DNA of 64,000 nucleotides from Deferribacter desulfuricans SSM1 (GCF_000010985.1 NC_013939.1:1207501-1271500), one strand, 5' to 3'; counted from the stretch's first letter, positions 53,047 to 62,694 are shown. Made by a program: numbers and translations. The notes: generated from the letters alone by a model not told the origin.

Positions 53047-53989
53047 TAGTTTATCTGTAGTTTGCTTTGACGATAACAACTATGAGTTTATAAATGGTTC
53101 TTTAAAAAATGATATTCTTTACCCATCTTTTGCGATTAAAAATGAATATAACAGCCTTGATGAATTAATAAGTGAGTTAAATGCAAATATAATTGAATCA
53201 AAATCAAAATATATAACATTTGTTTATGGCGGCTCTGATCTTTTGGATAGAGTTGAATTTTTAAATAGAAACATTATGAACCATTCTGCAGAGATTTTGA
53301 AAAGATTTAAAAGCTCCTTTGATATAGAATTAAAAGATTATCTCATCGATTATTCTTTATATGAAAGTGAAAATGAATATGTTGCTTATATTTGTGGTAT
53401 TCCTAAGCACTTTGAAGAACTTTTCCATAAAATAAAAAATGCAAAATTTATATCATGTTTTAGTGATATTTACGCTACAAGTCTCTTCTTCACAAATGAA
53501 AATGAAATTAGTTTAAAATTAAATGTCAGAAACAACAATACAGTTTTATGTATCACAGAGAGCAATAATATTTTATTTACTAGAGGTTTAAATATAGGAT
53601 TAAAAAGTATTGCTCAAAAAATAGCAACTGATGGAGGCGTGAGTATAAACTCTGTTTTTGATTATTTGGCTGATGTAGGCGTTGATGACTATGAAACAGA
53701 AGAAAAACAAGCTATTTCAACCACAATTAGAGACAATATAGATAGAGTCAGTTTAGAAATACAAAGAACACTTGATTATTACAACAGATATATCTCTAAA
53801 GGGAAAGTTGAATCAATCAACATTATAGGTAAGTTTAACAGTATCAAATCTATTGAAAAATATTATAATAAACTTTTTAATTTAAAAATAAATAAAACGA
53901 TTCCTGAAAATTTTATCGCTGAAAGTAATCATGAATTTGATGATTTTGATTATTTAATAGAAATTTTGGGAGCATTTAAAGAAATATGA
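53036..53989 (+). CDS. mshI: MshI/PilM-like actin-fold assembly protein
   Basis: A 317-residue cytoplasmic protein resembling PilM in length and position. Actin-fold features are weak but visible (NNTVLCITESNNILFTRGLNIG; LEIQRTLDYYNRYISKGKVESINIIGKF near residues 240-270, like PilM's 'EI.RsldyY'). PilM-type proteins sit under the inner membrane and bind the N-terminus of PilN, which is encoded next (4-bp overlap). It is one of the alignment-complex genes mshI, pilN-like, pilO-like and pilP-like that lie in order here. Confidence 0.8.
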   Translation: MKVSSLSVVCFDDNNYEFINGSLKNDILYPSFAIKNEYNSLDELISELNANIIESKSKYITFVYGGSDLLDRVEFLNRNIMNHSAEILKRFKSSFDIELKDYLIDYSLYESENEYVAYICGIPKHFEELFHKIKNAKFISCFSDIYATSLFFTNENEISLKLNVRNNNTVLCITESNNILFTRGLNIGLKSIAQKIATDGGVSINSVFDYLADVGVDDYETEEKQAISTTIRDNIDRVSLEIQRTLDYYNRYISKGKVESINIIGKFNSIKSIEKYYNKLFNLKINKTIPENFIAESNHEFDDFDYLIEILGAFKEI

Positions 53990-54567
53990 GATATAAAAAA
54001 GTAAAAAAATTAAATCTAATACCTGAAAATCTACGTTATGATCTTATAAAAGACCAGCTTATAAAATCATCTATTTTTATTATTATATTAGCATTTTTGC
54101 TTATTATTTTCGATTATAGCCTATTAGCTTTTAAAAATAAGCAGTTAGAAGATATACTAAAAAAACATACTGTATATAAAAATAATCTTGAAAGAGAGAT
54201 AGCAAGCCTAGATAAATATGAAAAAAACTATAAAAATCTAAAAAATGAGCTACAAAATTTATTAAAAGAGAAAAATAAGCTCTTTAGATTTTATACTATT
54301 AATTACTCACCTTTAATTTCTACAATTTTTTACCTCACAACAAAACCGTCAGACATCTATTTCAAAAATATTTCTTACAGTAAAAACACAATTACATTAG
54401 AAGGTTATGCAAACAAAACAAACTCATTTTATAAATACTATAAGTCATTAGAAACAAACAAATATCTGAATAAACTTGAGTTTTATTTTATTAAAAGGGA
54501 TGAAAATAATAATTTATATACTTTTAAAATAACTATGAAGGTAAAAGAAATAGATGAAATCAATTAA
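53986..54567 (+). CDS. PilN-like alignment protein (second mshI-type gene)
   Basis: A 193-residue bitopic membrane protein. The cytoplasmic start KKLNLIPENLRYDL matches PilN's conserved 'iNLLP...R', a membrane helix spans ~28-48, a coiled coil (LEREIASLDKYEKNYKNLK) follows, and a ferredoxin-like alpha-beta end closes the protein. It would bind the MshI/PilM-like protein and pair with the PilO-like protein in the periplasm. It overlaps both neighbours (4 and 14 bp). Confidence 0.8.
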   Translation: MRYKKVKKLNLIPENLRYDLIKDQLIKSSIFIIILAFLLIIFDYSLLAFKNKQLEDILKKHTVYKNNLEREIASLDKYEKNYKNLKNELQNLLKEKNKLFRFYTINYSPLISTIFYLTTKPSDIYFKNISYSKNTITLEGYANKTNSFYKYYKSLETNKYLNKLEFYFIKRDENNNLYTFKITMKVKEIDEIN

Positions 54568-55099
54568 AAGATCTCATGTGATAATTTTATTAATATTGAT
54601 ATTGGTCTTTATCTTTTTAATTTATCTGAAATATATCCGAATTATTCAAATTATAAAGCTGCACTCTTTAAAGATGCAAATAAGTCAAATAGAAGGTAAA
54701 ATTGACACCTATATAATCGAATTTTACAGAAAACTAAACACTACCAGTAAAATTTATTCAATAAAAAAGGAGATTTTAAAAAACAAGTTGGAAATGGCAA
54801 ATTTATTAGAAAATATAAAAGATAAAACTTATGTCTCATCCGTAATAAAAAATATCATTTTCAATAGTGGCGTTAAAATAGATGAATTTAACTTTTCTGG
54901 TTTTGATGTTAAAGGGCTAAGATATAATAATCATTACTCAGTAAAAGTTACAGGGCAAATTTACAATATCTTGAAATTACTGGAAAACATAGAGTATGAA
55001 AATGAATGGTTGTCATTGGATTCTTATAGCATAAGTTTTAATGAAAATGGGCTTATAAATATGAGTTTTAATCTTACAGCATATGGAAGGGTAAAGTGA
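54554..55099 (+). CDS. mshJ: MshJ/PilO-like alignment protein
   Basis: A 181-residue bitopic protein with an N-terminal membrane helix (~8-28), a coiled coil (LKMQISQIEGKIDTYI) and a C-terminal alpha-beta domain (YNNHYSVKVTGQIYNILKLL is the typical PilO 'y....v.G.y..l..fl' pattern). It fits the periplasmic partner of the PilN-like protein. Its stop overlaps the GTG start of the next gene by 4 bp. Sequence conservation in this family is low, so position and topology are the main evidence. Confidence 0.78.
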   Translation: MKSIKRSHVIILLILILVFIFLIYLKYIRIIQIIKLHSLKMQISQIEGKIDTYIIEFYRKLNTTSKIYSIKKEILKNKLEMANLLENIKDKTYVSSVIKNIIFNSGVKIDEFNFSGFDVKGLRYNNHYSVKVTGQIYNILKLLENIEYENEWLSLDSYSISFNENGLINMSFNLTAYGRVK

Positions 55100-55443
55100 A
55101 AAAGTTAATAGTTGTTTATTCCTTATTAATTGCAGTAAATGCTTTTAGTTGGGACATTGCCAATATACCTAAGAATAACTTATCATTTATAAAAAGATAT
55201 ACTTTTATCAAACCAAAACCGTTAGTTAAAGAAAAATCAAACCAAAATGAAACAAAAACTAAAGCTTTTAATTTAACTGGAATCATTAAACTCGATGATG
55301 AATTTTATGCTATAATAAATAACGAAAGTTACAAAACAGGTGATATAATTGATGGTTATAAAGTAACAAAAATAGATATGAAAGAAGTAATCTTAACAAA
55401 AAATAAAAAAAATAGGGTAGTGCTCTATGTGGACAAAAATTAA
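55096..55443 (+). CDS. mshK: MshK/PilP-like periplasmic linker protein
   Basis: A 115-residue protein with a signal-like N-terminal helix (KKLIVVYSLLIAVNAFS). After a flexible linker comes a short beta domain (FNLTGIIKLDDEFYAIINNES...GDIIDGYKVTKIDMKEVIL) of the GspC/PilP homology-region type. Such domains connect the inner-membrane alignment complex to the secretin. The start is GTG, overlapping the previous stop (GTGA). It overlaps the secretin gene by 17 bp. It has no lipobox Cys. Confidence 0.75.
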   Translation: MKKLIVVYSLLIAVNAFSWDIANIPKNNLSFIKRYTFIKPKPLVKEKSNQNETKTKAFNLTGIIKLDDEFYAIINNESYKTGDIIDGYKVTKIDMKEVILTKNKKNRVVLYVDKN

Positions 55444-56647
55444 ACAAATATTACTGATCTTATCAATATCATCGTTACTTTTTGCAGCAGATTTAAGTAA
55501 AAGTATTTCTGTAAATTTTAAAGATGCTGATATTAAAGATGTAATGATAACATTATCAAAGCTGTCTAAAATCAATATTGTTTTACCAAAAAATATTAAC
55601 GGGAAATTGACTCTCTATTTAGAAAATGTAGCACTTAAAGATGTAATAGATAATATAGCAAAACAGTTTAATTTAAGCTATGACATAAAAAACAATATTA
55701 TATATTTTTATAATTCTGGGACTAAAAATGATACAGCACCTGTAGTAGATTATTTTTACGCTCCAAAAAACATCAAGTTAGCCGATTTAGTAAAAATTTT
55801 AGAAAACTTCAAAAGTGATAAAGGGAAAATTGTAGTTGATGACTACAGTGGGACATTAATTATCACAGACACAAAAGAAAATATCGAAAAAATGAAGTAT
55901 TACATTTCGAAAATTGATGTCCCTATAAAACAGGTTATGATAGAAGCAAAAATTGTTGAGGTTTCAAAAACTGGGAGCAGAGAACTTGGCCTTCAATGGT
56001 CAGCAAATACAAATATAAACTCAACAAATAAATATTTTCCAAACACCATATCTATTGGGGGAGATACATCAGGATACATGGTAAACCTACCTATAACTAA
56101 TCCAGGAGGCACCTTATCCTTATTACTCGGGAACTATTCAGGCTCTTTTATCTTAGATGCAAAACTTCAAGCATTGGAGCAACAGGGGTTAGCTAAAATT
56201 GTTTCACAACCTAAAATTGTAACAATGAACAATAAAGAAGCTAAAATAGAAAGTGGCTTTGAGTTTCATTATAAAGTAATAGATGATGATGACACCGATG
56301 TAGAATCAGATGAAGCAAAATTATCTTTGACAGTTACCCCACAGGTAACCCCAGATAATAATATACTTTTAAAAATAGTTGTTGATAAAAGTGAGCTTGA
56401 TTTCTCAAAAACTGTAGATGGATATCCTTTAAAATTTACAAGAAAAGCTGAAACTTATGTAAAACTCAAAGATGGAGAAACCACTGTAATTGGTGGATTA
56501 GTGCAAGAAAAACAATCAAATAGTACTTCAGCAGTGCCAGGTTTGAGTAAAATACCTTTGATTGGCTGGTTATTCAAAAGTAAAACAAACAGTCATGATT
56601 TAAACGACCTTGTGATTTTTATTACACCAAAAATCATAAAGGAATAA
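55427..56647 (+). CDS. mshL: MshL-like outer-membrane secretin
   Basis: A 406-residue secretin with a signal peptide (LLILSISSLLFA, cleavage near residue 21). The N-terminal STN-type domain reads SVNFKDADIKDVMITLSKLSKINIVLP, across ~27-53, then an N1-type domain follows (VDYFYAPKNIKLADLVKILENF). The C-terminal secretin core starts at VMIEAKIVEVSKTGSRELGLQW and includes the gate region and IESGFEF...LSLTVTPQVTPD, closing with GLSKIPLIGWLFKSK. It forms the outer-membrane channel for the pilus. No lipobox Cys is seen. It is smaller than many secretins because it has few N domains. Confidence 0.92.
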   Translation: MWTKIKQILLILSISSLLFAADLSKSISVNFKDADIKDVMITLSKLSKINIVLPKNINGKLTLYLENVALKDVIDNIAKQFNLSYDIKNNIIYFYNSGTKNDTAPVVDYFYAPKNIKLADLVKILENFKSDKGKIVVDDYSGTLIITDTKENIEKMKYYISKIDVPIKQVMIEAKIVEVSKTGSRELGLQWSANTNINSTNKYFPNTISIGGDTSGYMVNLPITNPGGTLSLLLGNYSGSFILDAKLQALEQQGLAKIVSQPKIVTMNNKEAKIESGFEFHYKVIDDDDTDVESDEAKLSLTVTPQVTPDNNILLKIVVDKSELDFSKTVDGYPLKFTRKAETYVKLKDGETTVIGGLVQEKQSNSTSAVPGLSKIPLIGWLFKSKTNSHDLNDLVIFITPKIIKE

Positions 56648-56651
56648 AAAT

Positions 56652-58337
56652 ATGAAATTGAAAAACATCAGAATTGGTGATTTACTTGTTTCAAAAGGGT
56701 ATCTAACAGAAGCTCAACTTAAAGTTGCCCTTGAAGAGCAGAAAAAAACAGGGAAAAAAATAGGCGAAGTCTTAATAGACCTGGGATATATTACAGAAGA
56801 TTTTCTCCTCGATATTTTATCAGAACAGCTTGGAATAGAACGTGTTACGTTAGATGAACTAGATTTAAACCCAAGCTTTAAAAATATAATACCAGAAAAT
56901 GTTGCAAGAAAATACAAAGTTATCCCTGTAAAAGTAGAAGGGAGCACTCTTTATATTGCAATGAGCGACCCAAACAATATCATTGCCATTGATGAAATAA
57001 CAAGGCTCACAAAAAAAGATGTAATACCAATGCTTATTTCAAATGATGAATTTTTGGCTGCATTTAATAAAATATACGGTGGTGAAGACCATCTTTACAA
57101 CATTGCAAAAACGGTTGAAAAAGAGATCTCTGTGCTGTCAGCAGAAGATGACAGTGTTTATGAATCGTTAGCAGAAAGTTCATCAGCAATAGATCTTGTA
57201 AACAGTATTATAGCCAAGGCAATAAATGAAAAAGCATCAGATATACATATAGAGCCAGATGAAGATATATTGAGAGTAAGATTCAGAATAGATGGTATTT
57301 TACACGAAATTTTAACGTTAAACAAAATCTTAGCTCCAGCAATAATTTCAAGAATTAAGATTATGTCAAATATGAACATTGCAGAAAAAAGAGTTCCTCA
57401 AGATGGCAGATTTAAAATTAAGATAAACTTTCAAGAAATAGATTTTAGGGTATCCACTTTACCAACAAACTTTGGTGAAAAAGCAGTATTAAGAGTACTC
57501 GATAGGAGCAAAGCATTGTTAGAACTTCACCATATTGGTATGGATAATCATTCATTAGAAATCTATGATTCAATAATCTCAAAACCTTATGGAATCATAT
57601 TGATTTCAGGGCCAACTGGTAGTGGTAAAACTACAACTTTGTATGCCACATTAAATAAACTTAATAGTTTAGAGAAGAATATTGTTACCATAGAAGATCC
57701 TATTGAATATAATTTTAAAATTATTAATCAAGTTCAGGTGGATGAAACAGCTGGTGTCACATTCGCTTCAGCTTTGAGATCCATTTTAAGACAAGACCCA
57801 GATATTATTATGGTCGGGGAAATAAGGGATAAAGAAACTGCCCAAATTTCTATTCAAGCCTCTCTAACAGGTCATTTGGTTCTTGCAACTATACACACGA
57901 ACGATGCTGTAAGTAGTGTTGTAAGACTCGTAGATATGGGTATAGAACCATATTTAGTATCTTCCTCTTTAATAGGGGTAGTAGCTCAACGACTTGTTAG
58001 AAAAGTATGTTTAAACTGTGCTGTAGAATACACTCCTGATGAATCAATATTAAAACGGCTTGATATTAAATATCAAAATGCAAAGTTTGTTAGAGGCGAA
58101 GGCTGTCCTGATTGTCACTACACAGGTTACAAAGGGCGAATAGGTATTTATGAAGTTTTAAAAATCGATACAGAAATGAGAGAAATGATAAGTAAAAATG
58201 CTACAACGGAAACCATTAGAAAGTATGCTTTAAGCAAAGGATTTCAAACTCTTTATGACTCTGGTATGAAACTAGCTTCTGTTGGAATAACTACTCTTGA
58301 AGAAGTCTTGAGAGTAACGACTATAGAAAACGACTAA
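56652..58337 (+). CDS. mshE: MshE-like pilus extension ATPase with c-di-GMP-binding MshEN domain
   Basis: A 561-residue GspE/PilB-family ATPase. The N-terminal domain has two tandem 24-residue MshEN motifs: R7-I-G...Q30 (RIGDLLVSKGYLTEAQ start) and K36-I-G...Q59 (KIGEVLIDLGYITEDF start). In known MshE proteins these bind c-di-GMP. The ATPase has Walker A GPTGSGKTT (from G320), the Asp box EDPIEYNF, Walker B DIIMVGEIRDKETA and the His box TGHLVLATIHTNDA. A zinc site follows, with CLNC and CPDC pairs. It powers pilus extension at the MshG platform. It is the last gene of the operon, followed by a hairpin repeat. Confidence 0.94.
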   Translation: MKLKNIRIGDLLVSKGYLTEAQLKVALEEQKKTGKKIGEVLIDLGYITEDFLLDILSEQLGIERVTLDELDLNPSFKNIIPENVARKYKVIPVKVEGSTLYIAMSDPNNIIAIDEITRLTKKDVIPMLISNDEFLAAFNKIYGGEDHLYNIAKTVEKEISVLSAEDDSVYESLAESSSAIDLVNSIIAKAINEKASDIHIEPDEDILRVRFRIDGILHEILTLNKILAPAIISRIKIMSNMNIAEKRVPQDGRFKIKINFQEIDFRVSTLPTNFGEKAVLRVLDRSKALLELHHIGMDNHSLEIYDSIISKPYGIILISGPTGSGKTTTLYATLNKLNSLEKNIVTIEDPIEYNFKIINQVQVDETAGVTFASALRSILRQDPDIIMVGEIRDKETAQISIQASLTGHLVLATIHTNDAVSSVVRLVDMGIEPYLVSSSLIGVVAQRLVRKVCLNCAVEYTPDESILKRLDIKYQNAKFVRGEGCPDCHYTGYKGRIGIYEVLKIDTEMREMISKNATTETIRKYALSKGFQTLYDSGMKLASVGITTLEEVLRVTTIEND

Positions 58338-58357
58338 ATCTATAAATTAGTTGAAGG

Positions 58358-58543
58358 TGTTGCACAATAATAATTGCTTAAACACCTCAGATTGCTTCGC
58401 TAATGCTCGCAATGTCGGCAATTTTGGGGTCATTGCGACCTCGCCATTCAGTAGTAAATTTTAAGTTTAAAACTTTTTGTGTGTATAGTATTTGCATGTA
58501 TAATTTTAAATATTTGAAGCTTAATGGCGGGGGAAGCAATCTC
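58358..58543. repeat. Dispersed hairpin repeat, locus 9 (90-bp arm variant, reversed)
   Basis: The left end TGTTGCACAAT (58358) is followed by core 58389-58542, from AGATTGCTTCGCTAATGCTC to GGAAGCAATCT. The arm 58440-58533 begins CTCGCCATT and ends TTAATGGCGGGGG, the reverse of the arm in locus 1, with an unrelated interior. The right outer end is lost next to the bioY stop. It separates the convergent mshE and bioY genes. Confidence 0.8.
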
Positions 58544-58549
58544 AAATAA

Positions 58550-59071
58550 TCAAAATCTATCTTTTATTTTATTTGCAATTATTGAAGCTACTATCAACTT
58601 TACAATATCAAAAAGTAAAGGTGTTAAAAAACCGATATATAATATTTTTCTGAAAGCTATGGCTTTATGCTGTATATAATTCAAATTAAAATACAAATAT
58701 GTCACACCCAAACCATAAATTACAACCAAACCTAACAAACCACCTAAAAGATAGAAAAATATCTTCTTATATTTTGCAAAATATCCAATAGGGATTGAAG
58801 CCAACACAAAACCAACAAGATAGCCAAAAGTAGGCTGTAAAACATATCCTATTCCACCACCATGAGCAAAAATAGGCAATCCTATCAAACCAAGTATCAA
58901 ATAAACTAATCCTCCCATAAAAGCTGGTTTTATACCAAATATCATTGGCATTAATAAAACTACAAAAGGTTGCAATGTGAGGGGCACAGGCTCTAACGGT
59001 ATTCTGATAAAAGTACTAACAGCCAAAAAAGCAGCAACTAGCGCAGAATAAACAATTTTATTTTGATTCAT
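58550..59071 (-). CDS. bioY: Biotin transporter BioY
   Basis: A 173-residue integral membrane protein with about six helices. IPLEPVPLTLQPFVVLL and YLILGLIGLPIFAHGGGIGY followed by LQPTFGYLVGF are the conserved BioY signatures that line the biotin site. BioY is the substrate-binding S-component of ECF-type biotin uptake and in some bacteria works alone. The ATG at 59071 is preferred: GGAGG lies six bases upstream, whereas the ATG at 59077 abuts it. It is the last gene of the fds-patatin-bioY run, overlapping the patatin gene. No BioMN genes are in the window. Biotin is needed by the carboxylase operon at 29.5-33 kb. Confidence 0.94.
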   Translation of the reverse strand: MNQNKIVYSALVAAFLAVSTFIRIPLEPVPLTLQPFVVLLMPMIFGIKPAFMGGLVYLILGLIGLPIFAHGGGIGYVLQPTFGYLVGFVLASIPIGYFAKYKKIFFYLLGGLLGLVVIYGLGVTYLYFNLNYIQHKAIAFRKILYIGFLTPLLFDIVKLIVASIIANKIKDRF

Positions 59072-59963
59072 AAACATCCTCCATACTAATCAATTGGTTA
59101 ACAAGTCTATAGCCTTCTTCATATCCAATAGAAATAATCTCTTTAGCTTTAGTAAAGTCTGTCAATTTATAACCATCTAAATCAGGTTTCACTTTAATAC
59201 AATCCACATCATCCATCACATATTCAGCAGTAGCTTCCTGCATTATAGCAATACTTTGAACCAATATTTCAAAGATATTTGGATATTTGACCTTTCCATT
59301 ATCAATATTAATTCTTAATATCTCTTTAAGCAATTTATTAATGGAATTAACAAATATATTATTATCTTTTACAAAATTTTCACCATTTGAGTAATATTTA
59401 TTTATAAAATCATCCTTTTCCGCAAAGGGCCCAACATGTACTGCAATTTTAACATCGCAATCTTCAGGCAGTCTATTTACAGGAACAGGATTTTTTAGCC
59501 CACCATCTACCAAAAACATTCCATCCAAATATGCTGGAATAAATACTCCTGGAAAAGAGATACTTGCCCTAATAGCTTTTATTAAAGAACCGGAGTTAAA
59601 AATTATCTCTTTACCTGTGAAAAGATCTGTTGCCACACAACAAAATTTCAAATCAAGGTTTTCAATTTTGACATCACCAATAAATTCATAGATAAATCTA
59701 TCTATCTTTTTACCATCAACTAACCCTGATTTAGTAATTTTTAAATCAAAAAATTCCGTAAAAATTTTCCAGTCTAACTCATAAATGAGTTTTTCCATTT
59801 GAAAAACATCATAACCAGCAGCATAAAGCCCACCTATAAAAGCCCCCATACTCGAACCACTTATGGCATAAACTGGGATTTCAGCTTCTTGAAACGCTTT
59901 CAAAACCCCGATATGAGCAAGCCCTCTCGCTGCTCCACTACCAAGTGCCAAACCAATTTTCAT
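59058..59963 (-). CDS. Patatin-like phospholipase (RssA-type)
   Basis: A 301-residue patatin-domain protein. GLALGSGAARGLAHIGVL holds the oxyanion glycines, GSSMG carries the nucleophile Ser (about residue 38), and VDGGLKNPVPVN holds the catalytic Asp (DGG). All three features are intact, so esterase or phospholipase activity is likely. There is no signal peptide, so it is cytoplasmic or membrane-associated. It starts 4 bp after the formate dehydrogenase gene and overlaps bioY. The substrate is unknown, and no link to formate metabolism is evident. Confidence 0.9.
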   Translation of the reverse strand: MKIGLALGSGAARGLAHIGVLKAFQEAEIPVYAISGSSMGAFIGGLYAAGYDVFQMEKLIYELDWKIFTEFFDLKITKSGLVDGKKIDRFIYEFIGDVKIENLDLKFCCVATDLFTGKEIIFNSGSLIKAIRASISFPGVFIPAYLDGMFLVDGGLKNPVPVNRLPEDCDVKIAVHVGPFAEKDDFINKYYSNGENFVKDNNIFVNSINKLLKEILRINIDNGKVKYPNIFEILVQSIAIMQEATAEYVMDDVDCIKVKPDLDGYKLTDFTKAKEIISIGYEEGYRLVNQLISMEDVYESK

Positions 59964-59967
59964 ATTT

Positions 59968-62694
59968 TCACCCTACTCTCTCAATCTTTACAGCACACAC
60001 TTTATATTCAGGTATTTTTGCTACACTATCCAAAGCTTTTATTGTCAATTTATTAACATTTCCATCAGGAAAATGAAAATTACCAAAAATTTCACCACTT
60101 TTCAGCCTTTCAGTTACAAAGGCTCTACCAATTATTTTCCCTCTTCTTGATATGACTTTTATCAGCTCACCATCCTTAATACCAAAACTTTTAGCATCAT
60201 TGGTATTCAGCATCACAATCGGTTCTGAGCAGACTTTTAGCAACTCTTTTACTCTTCTTGTCAACTCACCACCATGCCAGTGATAAAGCTCTCTACCTGT
60301 ATTTAAAACAAATGGAAATTCTTCATTAGGTCTTTCCTTAGGCGGTTTATTTAAAACTATATGAAGTTTCCCCTTCCCTCTCGAAAACTTTTTTTGGTGT
60401 AAAATCGATGTCTCATTTCCAGTTTCCTTATAAACTGGCCAATATAAATCTTCACCATTTAGTAATCTTTCATATTTTGCATAGCCATAAATAGGGGTTG
60501 TTGCATTTATTTCATCAAGTACATCTTTTGCACTTTCATAATCCCATTTTGCATAAACTCCCATAGGTTTTAAACTAAGCATTTTAATCAAACGGTTTGC
60601 GAGCTCAGACAAAATAAATAAATCAGGTTTAGAATTATAAAGTGGCTTGATAACAGGTTTTATGAGATTAATTTTTCTCTCAGTATTTGTAAAAGTACCC
60701 TCTTTTTCAGCAAACGATGAAGCCGGCAAAATAACATCTGCAAACTTTGATGTTTCTGTAGGGAATATATCCTGCACCACCAAAAAATCAGCATTTTTTA
60801 AACTTTCAACAACCCTATTAACATCTGGCTCAGTCATAACAGGATTTTCACCCATGATGTAAAGGGCTCTAATCGATTTATCGTTTAAACTATCCACCAT
60901 CTCAGTAACAGTTTTTCCAACAACTCTACTCAGCTTAAAATCACCATCCATTTTCCAGAAATTTTCAAATTTCTTCACAATCTCTTCATCCATTACCCTT
61001 TGATACCCATTAAAAACATCAGGCAAACAACCCATATCACAGGCACCCTGAACATTATTTTGCCCTCTCAAAGGATTAAGACCACCACCAGAAACCCCAA
61101 TATTGCCAGTAAGCAGTTGTAAATTTGATAAAGCAAAGACATTATCAACGCCATGGTTATGTTGTGTAATCCCCATCGCCCAGATTAAAGCAGTAGGCTT
61201 TTCAAGTGCAACTTTTTTGGCTACTTTATATAAGATTTCATAATCAATACCAGTAACTTTGACACATTCATCTAAATTAATACTTAATATATACTTTTTA
61301 AATTCTTCATAATTTTCGCATCTTTCATTAATATAATCTTTATCTTCCCAACCATTTTCAATGATAATTTTACACAATGCATTCATTAAAGCCACATCAG
61401 ACCCAGGTTTTATTGGTAAATAAATATCTGAAAAATCTACAATATCAATATATCGAGGATCTGCTACAATAAGATTAATTTTTCTATTCATTACGGCTCT
61501 TCTAATTTTTACACCAAAAACAGGGTGTTGCTCTGTAACATTGGAACCAATAATAAAAACAGTGGAGGCATTTTCCACAATATCATCCATTGTGTTGGTC
61601 ATAGCACCTGAGCCAACGCTCTGGATAAGACCAACAACAGTAGAAGAGTGACAAAGTCTTGCACAGTGATCCACATTATTCGTCCCAATTATTTGCCTGG
61701 CCAGTTTTTGCAAAAGATAGTTCTCTTCATTTGTGCATTTTGCTGATGAGAAAAAACCTATACTATCTCCACCAAAAGTCCTTTTTATTTCAACCAATTT
61801 TTTTGAAACAATATCAAGTGCTGTGTCCCAATCAACTTCGATAAATTCACTTTTTAAATCTTTCTTTCCATCATCAAGCAAATATTTTCTAACAAGTGGA
61901 GATTTCAAACGATCCTCACTAAAAATATATGAATGCCCGTATCTCCCTTTTACACATAAAGAATTGTATTTATCATCTGTTTGTTTTGGTGTCACCAAAA
62001 CATTTTCACCATCAACAGAAAGGTTGATTTTGCAGCCAACTCCACAATATGAACAAACAGTTTCAACAGATTTTTTGTTATATTCATCAAGCAAAATGTT
62101 ATTTTTTATAGCCCCTGTTGGGCAAAAATCTACACAAGTCCCACAAAATTCACATAGAGCTTCTTCAAAAGATTCATCAGCTCCAATGGTTAATTTTTGA
62201 TTTTTACCCTTGTAAGCAAAGTTCCAGACAAATCTACATTGCAATTCTTTGCATGCAGAAACACACCTTCCGCACTGCACACATAAATTATTATCAAAGC
62301 TAAAAAAAGGGTTGCTAACTATTCTATTTTCACTGAAACATCTGCTGGAAATTGATTTATAACCAAAATACTTAAATAACTTACTAAGTTCAGAAATATC
62401 ATTTACTCTTTCAACATAAATATTATCAACAAGTAAATCAAAATTTATTTTTCTGAAACTTCTAAGTTCTTCATCATTTGTAATGATGTCCATCCCATCT
62501 TCTATTTTGGTTTCACAGGCAGTTACAATTTTGTCATTAACTTTCACAATACAAAGCTTACATCTACCAATCGGTTTTAATCTTTTATCATAGCAAAGCT
62601 TTGGGATATATATCCCCACACTCTCGCATGCGTCTATTATCGTCATTTTCTCTTTAAAACTATAATCAGCACCATTAATTGTTATCTTAATCAT
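59968..62694 (-). CDS. fdhA: NAD-type formate dehydrogenase alpha subunit (molybdopterin, FdsA/FdhA-like)
   Basis: A 908-residue iron-sulfur molybdoenzyme. Domains in order: a [2Fe-2S] ferredoxin domain (CESVGIYIPKLCYDKR, GRCKLC), a His/Cys and 2x[4Fe-4S] region (CVQCGRCVSACKELQC; CEFCGTCVDFCPTGA), a [4Fe-4S] site of the Mo domain (CSYCGVGCKINL), then the molybdopterin domains ending in the C-terminal cap (RELYHWHGGELTRR). The Mo ligand is Cys in DHCARLCHSST, not selenocysteine, as no in-frame TGA is needed. It oxidises formate to CO2, passing electrons to the NuoF-like partner encoded upstream (4-bp overlap). Some relatives run in reverse as CO2 reductases. Confidence 0.9.
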   Translation of the reverse strand: MIKITINGADYSFKEKMTIIDACESVGIYIPKLCYDKRLKPIGRCKLCIVKVNDKIVTACETKIEDGMDIITNDEELRSFRKINFDLLVDNIYVERVNDISELSKLFKYFGYKSISSRCFSENRIVSNPFFSFDNNLCVQCGRCVSACKELQCRFVWNFAYKGKNQKLTIGADESFEEALCEFCGTCVDFCPTGAIKNNILLDEYNKKSVETVCSYCGVGCKINLSVDGENVLVTPKQTDDKYNSLCVKGRYGHSYIFSEDRLKSPLVRKYLLDDGKKDLKSEFIEVDWDTALDIVSKKLVEIKRTFGGDSIGFFSSAKCTNEENYLLQKLARQIIGTNNVDHCARLCHSSTVVGLIQSVGSGAMTNTMDDIVENASTVFIIGSNVTEQHPVFGVKIRRAVMNRKINLIVADPRYIDIVDFSDIYLPIKPGSDVALMNALCKIIIENGWEDKDYINERCENYEEFKKYILSINLDECVKVTGIDYEILYKVAKKVALEKPTALIWAMGITQHNHGVDNVFALSNLQLLTGNIGVSGGGLNPLRGQNNVQGACDMGCLPDVFNGYQRVMDEEIVKKFENFWKMDGDFKLSRVVGKTVTEMVDSLNDKSIRALYIMGENPVMTEPDVNRVVESLKNADFLVVQDIFPTETSKFADVILPASSFAEKEGTFTNTERKINLIKPVIKPLYNSKPDLFILSELANRLIKMLSLKPMGVYAKWDYESAKDVLDEINATTPIYGYAKYERLLNGEDLYWPVYKETGNETSILHQKKFSRGKGKLHIVLNKPPKERPNEEFPFVLNTGRELYHWHGGELTRRVKELLKVCSEPIVMLNTNDAKSFGIKDGELIKVISRRGKIIGRAFVTERLKSGEIFGNFHFPDGNVNKLTIKALDSVAKIPEYKVCAVKIERVG

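Noticed and set aside
61640-61680. Selenocysteine in formate dehydrogenase
   Set aside because: The active-site codon is Cys and the frame has no in-frame TGA there.
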